Shown: piece after piece, positions 21,519-32,825 of the stretch | Layout of the letters: each line of letters starts with the position of its first letter | How positions within the stretch are numbered: the stretch's first letter is position 1 | Assembly: GCA_032158295.1 (NCBI GenBank) | Contig: CM063247.1 | Coordinates: forward strand, 20,560,875-20,624,874 | Reading direction: 5' to 3' | Origin: Pycnopodia helianthoides | Taxonomy: Eukaryota; Echinodermata; Asteroidea; Forcipulatida; Asteriidae | Length of the DNA: 64,000 nt | Translations under genes and position numbers: made by a program | Notes under the pieces: generated by a model | Seen by the model: only the letters and a program-made list of their open reading frames with translations | What the model was told of the DNA's origin: nothing | The model's database searches: none

Positions 21519-24500
21519 AGGTATTATACAGGATTGGTAGAGATAAAAAAAATCACTGTTTAATTTTACTCTGAAGACTTACTGATTATGAAGTTCATTC
21601 TAGAACTTTTTCTTTGTGGTTCATTACTTTACATTTAAAACTAAAGAAGTTGCATCCCCTCAAGGTATTGACAAAATAGGGAGACTGCCAAGATAGGGCT
21701 AGATAGCTCAGTTGGTAGAGCGTCGGTACGTTAATCCGGAGGTCGTTGGTTCAAATCCCCACTAGTCAATTTTTCTTTGTTCAACCCCAAACCATTTGAA
21801 ATTTACCCAGTCAGTTTCCTTTGTCAATCATTACTTGACATTTAAAACTAAAAAAGTCGCATCCCCTCAAGGTGATCCCGTGGCTGCCGCTTCCCAGGTT
21901 GTATCGTAAACTTGGGTGTGATCCCTGGCTACACGGCAGCTAACGGTTGCATGGCTTCTGACTGGCACCCCGAGCAAAGATATTGACAAAATAGGGAGAC
22001 CGCCAACATAGGGCTAGATAGCTCAGTTGGTAGAGTGCCGGTACGTTAATCCGGAGGTCGTTGGTTCAAATCCCGCACTAGTCAATTTTTCTTTGTTCAA
22101 CCCCAAACCATTTGAAATTTACCCAGTCAGTTTCCTTTGTCAATCATTACTTGACATTTAAAACTAAAAAAGTCGCATCCCCTCAAGGTGATCCGTGGCT
22201 GCCGCTTCCCAGGTTGTATCGTAAACTTGGGTGTGATCCCTGGCTACATGGCAGTTAACGGTTGCATGGCTTCTGACTGGCACCCCGAGCAAAGATATTG
22301 ACAAAATAGGGAGACCGCCAACATAGGGCTAGATAGCTCAGTTGGTAGAGTGCCGGTACGTTAATCCGGAGGTCGTTGGTTCAAATCCCGCACTAGTCAA
22401 TTTTTCTTTGTTCAACCCCAAACCATTTGAAATTTACCCAGTCAGTTTCCTTTGTCAATCATTACTTGACATTTAAAACTAAAAAAGTCGCATCCCCTCA
22501 AGGTGATCCCGTGGCTGCCGCTTCCCAGGTTATATCGTAAACTTGGGTGTGATCCCTGGCTACACGGCAGTTAACGGTTGCATGGCTTCTGACTGGCACC
22601 CCGAGCAAAGATATTGACAAAATAGGGAGACCGCCAACATAGGGCTAGATAGCTCAGTTGGTAGAGTGCCGGTACGTTAATCCGGAGGTCTTTGGTTCAA
22701 ATCCCGCACTAGTCAATTTTTCTTTGTTCAACCCCAAACCATTTGAAATTTACCCAGTCAGTTTCCTTTGTCAATCATTACTTGACATTTAAAACTAAAA
22801 AAGTCGCATCCCCTCAAGGTGATCCCGTGGCTGCCGCTTCCCAGGTTGTATCGTAAACTTGGGTGTGATCCCTGGCTACATGGCAGTTAACGGTTGCATG
22901 GCTTCTGACTGGCACCCCGAGCAAAGATATTGACAAAATAGGGAGACCGCCAACATAGGGCTAGATAGCTCAGTTGGTAGAGTGCCGGTACGTTAATCCG
23001 GAGGTCGTTGGTTCAAATCCCGCACTAGTCAATTTTTCTTTGTTCAACCCCAAACCATTTGAAATTTACCCAGTCAGTTTCCTTTGTCAATCATTACTTG
23101 ACATTTAAAACTAAAAAAGTCGCATCCCCTCAAGGTGATCCCGTGGCTGCCGCTTCCCAGGTTATATCGTAAACTTGGGTGTGATCCCTGGCTACACGGC
23201 AGTTAACGGTTGCATGGCTTCTGACTGGCACCCCGAGCAAAGATATTGACAAAATAGGGAGACCGCCAACATAGGGCTAGATAGCTCAGTTGGTAGAGTG
23301 CCGGTACGTTAATCCGGAGGTCTTTGGTTCAAATCCCGCACTAGTCAATTTTTCTTTGTTCAACCCCAAACCATTTGAAATTTACCCAGTCAGTTTCCTT
23401 TGTCAATCATTACTTGACATTTAAAACTAAAAAAGTCGCATCCCCTCAAGGTGATCCCGTGGCTGCCGCTTCCCAGGTTGTATCGTAAACTTGGGTGTGA
23501 TCCCTGGCTACATGGCAGTTAACGGTTGCATGGCTTCTGACTGGCACCCCGAGCAAAGATATTGACAAAATAGGGAGACCGCCAACATAGGGCTAGATAG
23601 CTCAGTTGGTAGAGTGCCGGTACGTTAATCCGGAGGTCGTTGGTTCAAATCCCGCACTAGTCAATTTTTCTTTGTTCAACCCCAAACCATTTGAAATTTA
23701 CCCAGTCAGTTTCCTTTGTCAATCATTACTTGACATTTAAAACTAAAAAAGTCGCATCCCCTCAAGGTGATCCCGTGGCTGCCGCTTCCCAGGTTATATC
23801 GTAAACTTGGGTGTGATCCCTGGCTACACGGCAGTTAACGGTTGCATGGCTTCTGACTGGCACCCCGAGCAAAGATATTGACAAAATAGGGAGACCGCCA
23901 ACATAGGGCTAGATAGCTCAGTTGGTAGAGTGCCGGTACGTTAATCCGGAGGTCTTTGGTTCAAATCCCGCACTAGTCAATTTTTCTTTGTTCAACCCCA
24001 AACCATTTGAAATTTACCCAGTCAGTTTCCTTTGTCAATCATTACTTGACATTTAAAACCAAAAAAGTCGCATCCCCTCAAGGTGATCCCGTGGCTGCCG
24101 CTTCCCAGGTTGTACCATAAACTTGGGTGTGATCCCTGGCTACACGGCAGTTAACGGTTGCATGGCTTCTGACTGGCACCCCCGAGCAAAGATATTGACA
24201 AAATAGGGCGACCGCCAACATAGGGCTAGTTAGCTCAGTTGTTAGAGCGCCGGTACGTTAATCCGGATGTCGTTGGTTCAAATCCCGCTCTAGTCAATTT
24301 TTCTTTGTTCAACCCCAAACCATTTGAAATTTACCCAGTCAGTTTCCCTTGTGGTTCATTACTTGACATTTAGACCTTTTTCTGTGAAATGTTTCCTCTG
24401 AAATGAAGTCATGTTCTAGAAAACTAGCTGAGAACCTAAATAAATTGCAATTTCAGTTGTTACAGCCAAAATTAAGGACAATGTGTTTACGTGCTTTAAA

Positions 24501-24627
24501 GTATGCATGGTTTTTCACTATTTCTCCTGAATCACACAACCAATTTGTTATTCCATGTGGTTGATCACAGAAAACATAAACACTGTATGCGACTATTTTG
24601 TCAGCTCTACCAATCCTGATAGTACCT
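21519..24627. mobile_element. TIR-bounded block enclosing the tRNA-like array
   Basis: Left AGGTATTATACAGGATTGGT and right (inverted) AGGTACTATCAGGATTGGT form a terminal inverted repeat; TTAA precedes the left end, ATTG follows the right end (possibly a mutated TTAA). Subterminal sequence (ACTGTTTAATTTTA, GACTTACTGATTATGAAG) also occurs near 62.4 kb, in a copy without the array. This suggests the tandem array expanded inside a mobile element. Confidence 0.6.
21696..24300 (+). repeat. Nine tandem ~316-bp units, each with a tRNA(Asn)-like Pol III cassette
   Basis: tRNA-like 73-mers start at 21696, 22011, 22326, 22642, 22958, 23274, 23590, 23906 and 24223. Each has an exact A box (TAGCTCAGTTGG), a B box (GGTTCAAATCC) and a T5 run just downstream. 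The acceptor stem pairs with one wobble, and the anticodon loop reads ACGTTAA, giving GTT (Asn). However, position 33 is C not T and the T stem is mismatched, so these are probably not functional tRNAs but SINE-type heads. The spacer carries a separate nested hairpin (GCTGCCG...CGGCAGC and CCCAGGTT...AAACTTGGG). Units 3-8 alternate in two forms, so the evolving unit is a ~632-bp dimer. Unit 9 is divergent. Confidence 0.9.
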
Positions 24628-25250
24628 ATTGGAAAGTAGAAATAGTGTATTTTGTTAATTTTGAGATGATGTGGATATTATTTTTGCTTTAAAAAATTGA
24701 TTCGTTTGATAAAAAAGACGAGTTATGCAGTATAAGTAGTATTTGAAATAAAGGACCAAAAGACCTTATGCAGTATCGTCATAGAGATAAAATGATGACG
24801 AAACAATGGAAAACAAACATGTATGTATGCGCATCGCAGCGGATGAGCAGCCTTCTTTTGCCCTTAGTTGAGGGCGCCCTACTCAAATGACAAAATATGA
24901 CGTTATGTTATTTAAGGTTTATTACTCTGTAAGGTTTTATTACTCTGTTAAAAATTCGGTATTGTTTATTTTGTAGTTTCTTAATGTTTAAGTACTTATT
25001 AAGGTTTGTAGTCTTTAAGTTAACTTGCGAAACAAATTTTGTATACTTGTGTGTCGTTTTTTTTGCTCTTTTTAAATGAATAAACTTTTTTTAAACGGAC
25101 ACCAACAAACAATTTGTCGTTTTTCTTTTTTCTCTCCTAGCTCAACCTGAGGTCAAAGGTCATAGGTCATAGGGCGCATCTCATTATTTTTTTTTTTTAT
25201 TTGACCTATCCATCCTAAGGTTTATATATAACGTCCGAGCGATTTTTTTC
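24628..25250. other. No gene recognised
   Basis: AT-rich sequence with homopolymer T runs. Chance frames only. Confidence 0.4.
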
Positions 25251-25253
25251 AAG

Positions 25254-25342
25254 CGGCGATTTAGCCCAGTGGGCTAGCTCACAGCTTCCAGAATTCTGGA
25301 GCTGTGAGCTCGGGGGTTCAAATCCTGGCCGGGCCTTTTTTT
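25254..25342 (+). repeat. tRNA-like/SINE remnant with long palindrome
   Basis: It has an A-box-like TAGCCCAGTGGGCTAG, a B box GGTTCAAATCC and a trailing T7. Between them lies a near-perfect 35-nt palindrome centred on CCAGAATTCTGG (arms AGCTCACAGCT/AGCTGTGAGCT, one bulged T). This exceeds a normal anticodon arm, so it is a derived Pol III-type repeat and not a tRNA gene. Confidence 0.5.
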
Positions 25343-25383
25343 ACCAGTAAAAAAGAACTTTTTTAAAATTTCTTGTAAAAATG

Positions 25384-25452
25384 GGCAGGGTTTGAACCTG
25401 GTACCTTCAGCTCAGTAAGCACTCTCCCTTACCGCTCTGCTACTGAGCTTTC
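25384..25452 (-). repeat. tRNA-like/SINE remnant, minus strand
   Basis: Read on the minus strand: an AGCTCAGTAGCAGAGCGG A-box-like start and a GGTTCAAACCC B box, 60 bp apart. The anticodon arm does not fold convincingly. It faces the element just upstream. Confidence 0.45.
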
Positions 25453-25619
25453 TTAAAAATATAACGGTTTTTGACCTGATGAATATTAGAATGGCCCGAC
25501 TTAAAAAATTTTCAGAAAAATATTTCCCTGGCTATACCCTTGGATTTTCGGCTGATCTGAGAGTTGACCAAGGGCCTTGGAGCTAAGATTGGGGAGTAAA
25601 ATTTCTAAGTGCCGGGCAG

Positions 25620-26500
25620 TCGGTCAGCCAGTGGGCTGGGCTGATAAGGGCTTGGGGTGATGGGCTGGAAAATTGTGGGGCAGTCAGTCGGCCAGTGGGG
25701 TGGGCTGAAGGCTTGGGGTGATAGGGGTGGGCTTGGGGTATGGGCTTGGGGTGATGGTAGGGGTGATGGGCTTGGGGTTGATGGGCCTGGGGTGGGTTGG
25801 GTGCGGGCTTGGGGTGATGGGCTTGGGGTGACGGGCTTGGGGTGATGGTAGGAGTGATGGGCTTGGGCTGACGGGCTTGGGCTGACGGGCTTGGGGTGAT
25901 GGTAGGGGTATGGGCTTGGTGTGACGGGCTTGGGTGATGGGCCGGGTGATGGGCTGAGGCTGAAGGCTTGGGATGATAGGGTATGGGCTTTGGGTATGGG
26001 ATTGGGGGATGGTAGGGGAATGGGCTTGGGGTAAGGGCTTGGGGTGATGGGCTTGGGGTGATGATAGGGGTGACGGGCTTGTGGTGATGGGCTTTGGGTG
26101 ATGGTAGGGGTGATGGGCTTAGGCTGATGGAGTAGGGGTGATGGTAGGGGTGATGGGCTTGGGGTGATGAGCTTGGGGTGATGGTAGGGGTGATGGGCTT
26201 GGGGTGGTGGGCGCAGGGTGGATTGGCTTGGGGTGATGGTAGGGGTAATGGGCTTTAGGGTGATGGGCTTGGGTGATTAGGCTTGGGGTGATGGCTTAGG
26301 GGTGATTGGCTTGTGGTGATGTAGGGTGATGGCTTGGGTGATGGCTTGGGGTGATTGGCTTGTGGTGATGATAGGGGTGATGGGCGTGGGGTGATGGTAG
26401 GGGTTATGGGCTCTTGGGGTGATGGGCTAGGGGTGATGGGCTTTGGGTGATTGTAGGGGTGTTTGTAGGGGTGATGGTACAGGGTGTGTTCTGGGATGTT
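25620..26500 (+). repeat. G-rich minisatellite (GGGCTTGGGGTGATGG-type)
   Basis: Dozens of imperfect copies of GGGCTTGGGGTGAT and GGTAGGGGTGAT alternate over 0.88 kb. The plus strand has dense runs of three or more G, so G-quadruplexes are plausible. Open frames on both strands (e.g. 25657-25845, 26404-26610) are repeat translations. Confidence 0.9.
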
Positions 26501-26520
26501 GCTGGGCAGTCAATCGGCCA

Positions 26521-26900
26521 TTGGGCTGGGCTGGTTACATTTGATGGATGGGGAGATGGACTAGTAGCCATTACGTTTGGGTGGGGCTGGTTGGACACGA
26601 GTATTATCAAGCTGGGTAGAGGACTCTGCCATGGGGCCAGGGTATGAGAGGTTGCTGGGTGGTTGGATTTGAGGGTAGGGGTGATGGACTAGTACTCGTT
26701 ATGTTTGGGTGTGGTTGGTTTGACATGGGTATGATCAAGCTGGGTAGAGGACTAGGCATGGGGTTTTTGACAATGCTGGGTGGTTGGATTTGGGGTGGGG
26801 GAGATGGACTAGTAGTCATGCTTGGGATTAGCTAGCTGTGGATAGGCATTATCAGGATAGGTATCAGACTGGGCCATCTTGAGAGGGTGGTTGTTAAGTG
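26521..26900 (+). repeat. ~121-bp tandem repeat, three copies
   Basis: Units beginning near 26521, 26652 and 26773 share GCTGG-TGGTTGGATTTG, GAGATGGACTAGTA, GTTATGTTTGGGTG and ATCAAGCTGGGTAGAGGACT. This is a longer-period array directly adjoining the G-rich minisatellite, and probably grew out of it. Confidence 0.8.
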
Positions 26901-27671
26901 GAAATAGCTTCATGGAGAGTAGAATTGATGTAAAGGTACAGATCAAATTGTATTGAAGAAATTGCTGCCTTGTAATTAAAAGAGTTGTGGTATCCACAAA
27001 TTCTAAAGGCAATTATACTTTTATGCTAACGTGATTATAAACTCTACTTGCTGCGGCTATTTTTGTTGGATTTCCCGTCTACTTATATATCACTGGATTA
27101 CATGAACTGGAGTGTTGAATGGAACCAGCCTATTTTGTTACATACATTTTTGTGTGGGGCTCAAGTCTGGTTTTTATTGGTAAAAATTTATTGCTCAAAC
27201 TAAATTGTAATTATCTTGCGTTTTAACTATGCTCTGTGTCTGCTTAATACTTTTAAGCAAAACACATAATTTGTACAAGTATTGCACACAAAGTAAGGGA
27301 CCAAAACAGATTTCTTGCTACATTTATAGAATCATTTTATTTGACAGCTCCATTTAACATACAATAAAAATATATATTTTAATATTATAAGCGTAAAAAC
27401 AATAATTTTACTGTAAAAAGAGAAAGCTTTGAACTTTGTTAGTGTGACTTTTTGGAAGACTGTTTTTAATTTTCTTGTTTATCAATCAATAAACTACACT
27501 GCTAAGCTGTGGAAACTTCATCACATCTTCAAGTTAGCACAAAATCACAATTTAAGACTCGTCACAGGTTTGTGCTAGTTTGGCTTTTTTCAAATGGTAG
27601 CACTTTAGGGATAAAAATCTTTTAGGACTATTGACTCCGTAAATTTTTATATATTTTAATTACCCTTTTAA
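26901..27671. other. No gene recognised
   Basis: AT-rich intergenic sequence; nothing beyond chance frames. Confidence 0.4.
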
Positions 27672-28022
27672 AGGTATTCAAAGGGCGTGTCCAACATTGG
27701 TAACACTAAACAAAGTGTTCACATATTTGCACATAACATAGATGGTATGAAGATGGTCATGGTGGAAAACTTCCCTTGAAATAGTTTTTGCTTGAAATGC
27801 TATAGTTTTTGAGAAATTAGTAAAACAATTAGTTTTTACCACGATGATAAAACCCGTTGTTAGAAAACAGTGAAAACATATAAAGAGGTCTTTAACTGTT
27901 TTCTTGTGACTCTGATGACCGATTGAGCTTAAATTGTCACAGGTCTATTATTTTATGGATATGTTGGGTTGTACAAAGTGTGGATACTGGTATTTGACAA
28001 TTACCAATGTTGAACACATGCT
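27672..28022. mobile_element. TTAA-flanked MITE, copy 2
   Basis: TTAA on both sides (27668-27671, 28023-28026). The right end GACAATTACCAATGTTGAACACATGC is an inverted relative of the left end. This copy is in the opposite orientation to copy 1 (GACCGATTGAGCTTAAATTGTCACAGGT matches the complement of copy 1's central block) and is the most diverged of the four. Confidence 0.7.
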
Positions 28023-28026
28023 TTAA

Positions 28027-29272
28027 AGGAAATAAGCTAGTGCTTTTCTCAAATGTACATTCATTCTACTTAACCAGTAAAACTAGCATAAATTTAGGTC
28101 AAGAAACTATCACAAAGAATTTTGTTCAGATAGTTTGTGTACATTCATGGTTTTGATTTTAATTAAGCAAAATAAGACCTATCTAGCAAAACCTCAAACT
28201 TGTTGGCATTTACCGTATTAAAGGGGAACACCCATGAAAAGGTCAACAATTGACCCCAGGGACTAATTTGAGGTTTCCTTGCACCATACAAAGCAATTTC
28301 TCTACATTCTGATAGATAATAAATAGAGTGAACCTTGTCACTTTCAAAATAAAACATAATATCATCTTTTAAAAAATTGATTCGAAGCGTATTGCTTATA
28401 GATCTCCGACTTCATGATTTCAAAATACACACATGGTGTGCGCTTAATTGCTAATAGTGAGCTTACATTTAATAACAATTATGTAGATGTAATAAAAGCA
28501 TCAGTTTGTACTTGACATCACTAATCAACATGTCTAAAATCTTACTAATAATATCTCTAAGATAGTTATTCATGATTCATTGAAGCCCAGAATGCCTTGA
28601 AGACATTCATTGTTTCCTTTATGAGCTGCTCTCCTCAAACTCTGAAGCCTCCAAAGTATTTCCTTCACACTTGGTTGTAAGACATCAGTTTTATAATGCT
28701 GTGAAAGGTTAAAGAAAACATTTACAAAGAGGTAAAACATTATAGAGTGCTTTAAAATAGGAAAGCTAAAATGAACTGGCCATCCCCTTGGTGGTAACAA
28801 TTTTGCCTCTGTCCATGACACCTTATAAGCCATCAATATTGACTTGAGTTTGAAAACAGTTTATTGTTTTGTTAAATTTAAATTTGACAAAAGTACATTT
28901 ACCACAATTTGCCTGAAATCTGATTTGCCTGAATGGCAATATCTAAACTGAAATTGATGAGTGTTTTTAATCAAGAAAGACAAGAAGTTCAACAAACTCC
29001 ATGGTTTTTCAGCCAATAGTTTTAACGATGCAAACAACGTTCTACTCTAGGTCTTACTTGAGGTAATAACATTGGTTTGTACTTGAAAGCTTGCCGAATT
29101 ATTAAAAGTTATTGCAAAAACAACTGTTATTGCTTTTTTTTTTTTGCCAAAAAATACTAGCGCATGTTAATGCATTCTTATCTTTTTCTCTACAAAAAAA
29201 GAGTTTTGTTTTCACGAAAGCATAGCAGAACAGTTTTTCCCCCTACATTTTATGCATGTTTGTAGAACTTTC
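28027..29272. other. No gene recognised
   Basis: AT-rich sequence. The minus-strand frame 28570-28836 is open for 88 codons but shows no recognised domain and no convincing splice context. Confidence 0.35.
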
Positions 29273-29276
29273 TTAA

Positions 29277-29645
29277 GAGCACTGGACACCTTTAGTAATT
29301 GTCAAAAACCAGTATTCTCACTTGGTGCATCACATCATATGCATAAAATAACAAATCTGTGAAAATTTTGACTCAATTGGTCATCGCATTTGCAAGAAAA
29401 TAATGAAAGAAAAAACACCCTCATCGCATAAATTTGTGTGCTTTCATGTGCATAATAAAAGACTTCTGGCTAGATGTCTTTTTAGTATTTTAGTGAGAAA
29501 TTACCTCTTTCTCAAAAACTACAATACTTCAGAGGGAGTCGTTTCCCAAAATGTTTTATACTATAAACAGCTCTCCGTTGCTCATTACCAAGTAAGTATT
29601 TAGCTAATGTTTGTTTTGATTAATTACCAAACGTGTCAAGTGACT
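29277..29645. mobile_element. TTAA-flanked MITE, copy 3
   Basis: TTAA at 29273-29276 and 29646-29649; left end GAGCACTGGACACCTTTAGTAATT, right end AATTACCAAACGTGTCAAGTGAC. Same orientation as copy 1, with the shared core ACCAGTATTCTCACTTGG and ACTCAATTGGTCATCG. Confidence 0.82.
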
Positions 29646-29998
29646 TTAATTAGTTTTATAAGTGGTTTTGTTAATAAAAACATGTTATTAATGTTCCATT
29701 ATGTAATCAATCTGAAGGGAAAACCACTCAATTGGGTTAGGCTGATGCCTGCATGATGTCCCCAAGATGTTGTGGCATGTGATGTAGGGGTGCTGTTTGT
29801 ATAGTGCTGCAAAAACAGCCCACTTTTTGATGTTAGTTTTTTTTTAAGTATTGTAGGCCACAGTGATTTTACGTACCTCTGTTCTGTTGTATGGCACTTG
29901 ATGGGCACTTGCAGGTCTCAGAAGTGTGACTTTTGTAACAGGAAGACATCATTTACAGATAGAACACCTTCAAAACACAAACAATTTAAAAATAGACA

Positions 29999-31440
29999 TT
30001 AGGTGTTTGTGAACAAACTAACACAAAGCTATTCCGTTTTGTTTTACTTTGATTATACGCTCAAGACCTTTAAAGTGAGTCTGACTTTGAGATTAAAGAC
30101 ACTTCACCTTTGACAGGCCTTTTTTGACTCGAGTGTGCCTAAAAACCTAAACTTGATCTTCATTCTGAAACTGATTTTAAACCTGACCCTGAACCCGACC
30201 CTGACCCTAACTTTTACCTTCATTCTAACTTAACCATGTGCTACAGGACTCCAATTCGTAGCCTCACCCAACCTGGTGAAGGATTTGTGATTTTTGTTGT
30301 TTGAACTTCCTGTTTGAACCGACAGAAAGTTCAAACTGGAGTCACATTTTTACACAAAATGTTAAATGTGCAACAGGCTACAAAATGGCACAAAGATTAT
30401 GAATGTATGACATGTAGTTCAAGAAAAACTATTTTGGATTTGAACTTCCTGTTTGGACCCGAAGGAAAGGTCAAGTGGGTCATGCTTTAGGAAAAAATGT
30501 CAGATGTGTATAAAGCTACCAGACAGCACAAAGATTATTACTTCGTGACATGTGGTTCAGGAGATATGATTTTTATAATTTGAACTTACTGTTTGGACCG
30601 GAAATGTCAAATTGGGGTAATTGATTTTAACAAAATCTAAAGATTGCCAAATTAAATAGTCCTTTTGCGACAACTTTATGACCTAAGCTTCAATGTGATA
30701 TAGAATATGAATCTTTTATACTAAGCTAAGTATGATTTTTGGAGAACACAAATTTGTGTACAAAACGTAAGGGATTTTTGAAAGAGCGAAAGAATAATAT
30801 GATAACTAGACCTTAGGTGTTTGTGAACAAACAAACACAAAGCTGTTTTGTTTTGTTTTGTTTTACTTTGATTATATTCTCAAGACCTTCAAAGTAAGTT
30901 TCACTTTGAGATTGAAGACACTTCACCTTTTACAGGCCTTTATTTTGACTTTGAGTGTGCCTAAAAACTTGATCTTTGATGTTTGAACCTAATCTGAATT
31001 CTGATACTGATTTTAAACCTGACTCTTAACCTGGCCCTAACTGTTACCTTTATTCTAACTGAACAATGTGCTCCAGGACCCCAATTCGTAGCCTCACCCA
31101 ACCTGGTGAAGGATTTGTGATTTGAACTTTCTGTTTGTACCGGAAGGAAAGGTCAAGTTGGTGTTACTTTTTTGTTTAAAATGTTAAATGTGCAAGATGG
31201 CACAAAAACTATGAATCTACGACATGTTGTTCAAGAAACATGATTTTTGGATTTGAACTTCCTGTTTGGATCAGAAGAAATGACAAAGTGGGGTCATTGC
31301 TTTTAATAAAACGTCACAAGTGTTGTAAGCTACAAGACAGCACAAATATTACGACTTTATGACATGTGGTTCAGGAGATATGGTTATTTGAATTTTTTAG
31401 CTTTGAACAAAATGTAACAAGGAGATATGATTTTTTTTAA
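29999..31440. repeat. 814-bp tandem duplication
   Basis: TTAGGTGTTTGTGAACAAAC at 29999 recurs at 30813, followed in both by TTTTACTTTGATTATA, a GAGATT-AAGACACTTCACCTTT block and AATTCGTAGCCTCACCCAAC. Within each copy a ~135-bp subrepeat (TTTGAACTTCCTGTTTG..., GACATGTGGTTCAGGAGATATG) is itself repeated two or three times. Noncoding. Confidence 0.8.
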
Positions 31441-31499
31441 GTAATTAGCTATCACTGTAACTTGACACCTGATGTCGTCATGAATGTGTTTTTCATACT

Positions 31500-31655
31500 A
31501 ACAAATTTTATAAGGTACCAGATGGTATGCAACTTATCCCAATCAAATGCCTCTAAAAAACCACCTCAACTTACCTAGGAATTACATATGTTTGTCATGC
31601 AAAAATCCAACTGGGGTAGTACTAACTAATTGGTCCACCTTCTTTGAAGAAACTG
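31500..31655. repeat. Direct repeat flanking the minisatellite region, left copy
   Basis: It shares GTATGCAACTTATCCC, TACCTAGGAATTACATA, GTCATGCA and TAACTAATTGGTCCACCTTC with 38397-38560, in the same orientation 6.9 kb away. Confidence 0.75.
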
Positions 31656-32692
31656 TTACGCAAGGAACAGGTCTCACAAATGAGTACATAAAGCAAACTA
31701 CGCCTCATAATATATATTAAGTAAAAGTTCTCTCAAGTTTTTTTGTCACGTAAAGCGAACTAACCCTTATACAGGAACAGGTCTCACAAGTCAGTTCGTG
31801 AAGCAAACTAAACCCTGAACCATGGAACAGTTCTTACAAGTACGTAAAGCAGACTATGCCTCATAATCTATATCAAGGAACAGTTCTCAAAAGTTATTAC
31901 GTAAAGCGAACTACCCCTTATACAGGAACAGGTCTCAGTAGTTAGTATGTAAAGCAAAAGACCCCCATATCAAGGAACAGGTCTCACGGGTTAGTACATA
32001 AAGCAAACTACCCTTCATATCAAAGGAACAGGTCTTACGAGTAAGTATATACGTAAAGCGAACTACCCTCATATCAAGGAACAGGTCTCACAAGTAAGTC
32101 ATAAAGTGAACTACCCCTCGTGACCTAGTCCCAAGGAGTAGTTCGTATGTAAGGCAAACTACACCTCACATCAAGGAACAAGTCTCACAAGGTACGTAAA
32201 GCGAACTACGCTTCATACCAAGGAATAGGTCTCACAAGTAAGTACGTAAAGCGAACTACCCTCGTATCAAGGAACAGGTCTCACAAGTAAGTCATAAAGT
32301 GAACTACCCCTTGTGACCTCGTCCCAAGGAGTAGTCCTCAAAAGTTAGTATGAAAAGCAAACTACCCCTCGTTTGAAGGAGTAGGTCTCAAAAGTTAGTA
32401 TGTAAGGCGAACTACCCCTCACATCAAGGAACAAGTCTCACAAGTAAGTACGAAAAGCGAACTACGCTTCATACCAAGGAACAGGTCTCACAAGTAAGTA
32501 CGTGAAGCGAACTACCCTCATATCAAGGAACAGGTCTCACAAGTTAAAACGTGAAGCAAACTAGCCCTTATATCAAGGAATAGGTCTAAATTTAGAATGT
32601 AAAGCGAACTAAGCCCTTATATTGAGGAACACTGGTCTCACAAGTTAGTACGTAAAGCGAACTACCCCTCATATCAAGGAATAGGTCTCATC
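31652..32692 (+). repeat. ~50-60-bp minisatellite (GGAACAGGTCTCACAAGT unit)
   Basis: About 19 imperfect units contain AAGGAACAGGTCTCACAAG, TACGTAAAGCGAACTA and CCCCTCATATC. The array is cut at ~32693 by a MITE and a few units resume at 37739-37880, so it was continuous before the insertion. Confidence 0.88.
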
Positions 32693-32825
32693 AGGCCTGC
32701 CTGATATGGAGCAGAGGGTCCCCCCTAATGTTTCCATACTACAACACACTATTTTCCTCTTGTATAGAACTCCCCCCCCTAAAATCCTCAAAAGAATTCC
32801 TGAGATTTCAAGCACACAATGACAT

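Noticed and set aside
21696..24300. Nine functional tRNA-Asn genes
   Set aside because: U33 is C, the T stem is mismatched, and the units carry a shared SINE-like tail found elsewhere with broken heads. Kept as tRNA-like repeats.
26404..26835. Pro/Ser-rich or Gly/Trp-rich proteins on either strand of the G-rich array
   Set aside because: Frames are translations of the tandem repeat, with no start context, splice sites or conservation.
28570..28836. 88-codon minus-strand protein
   Set aside because: No domain, no partner exon and no conserved features seen. Length is within chance for this much AT-rich sequence.
30180..30240. Interstitial telomere repeat (CCCTAA-like words)
   Set aside because: Only a few ACCCTGACCCTAAC-like words, not a regular hexamer array, and part of the 814-bp repeat.
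31652..32692. CRISPR array
   Set aside because: Units are imperfect and contiguous with no unique spacers, the genome is eukaryotic and no cas genes are present. It is a minisatellite.
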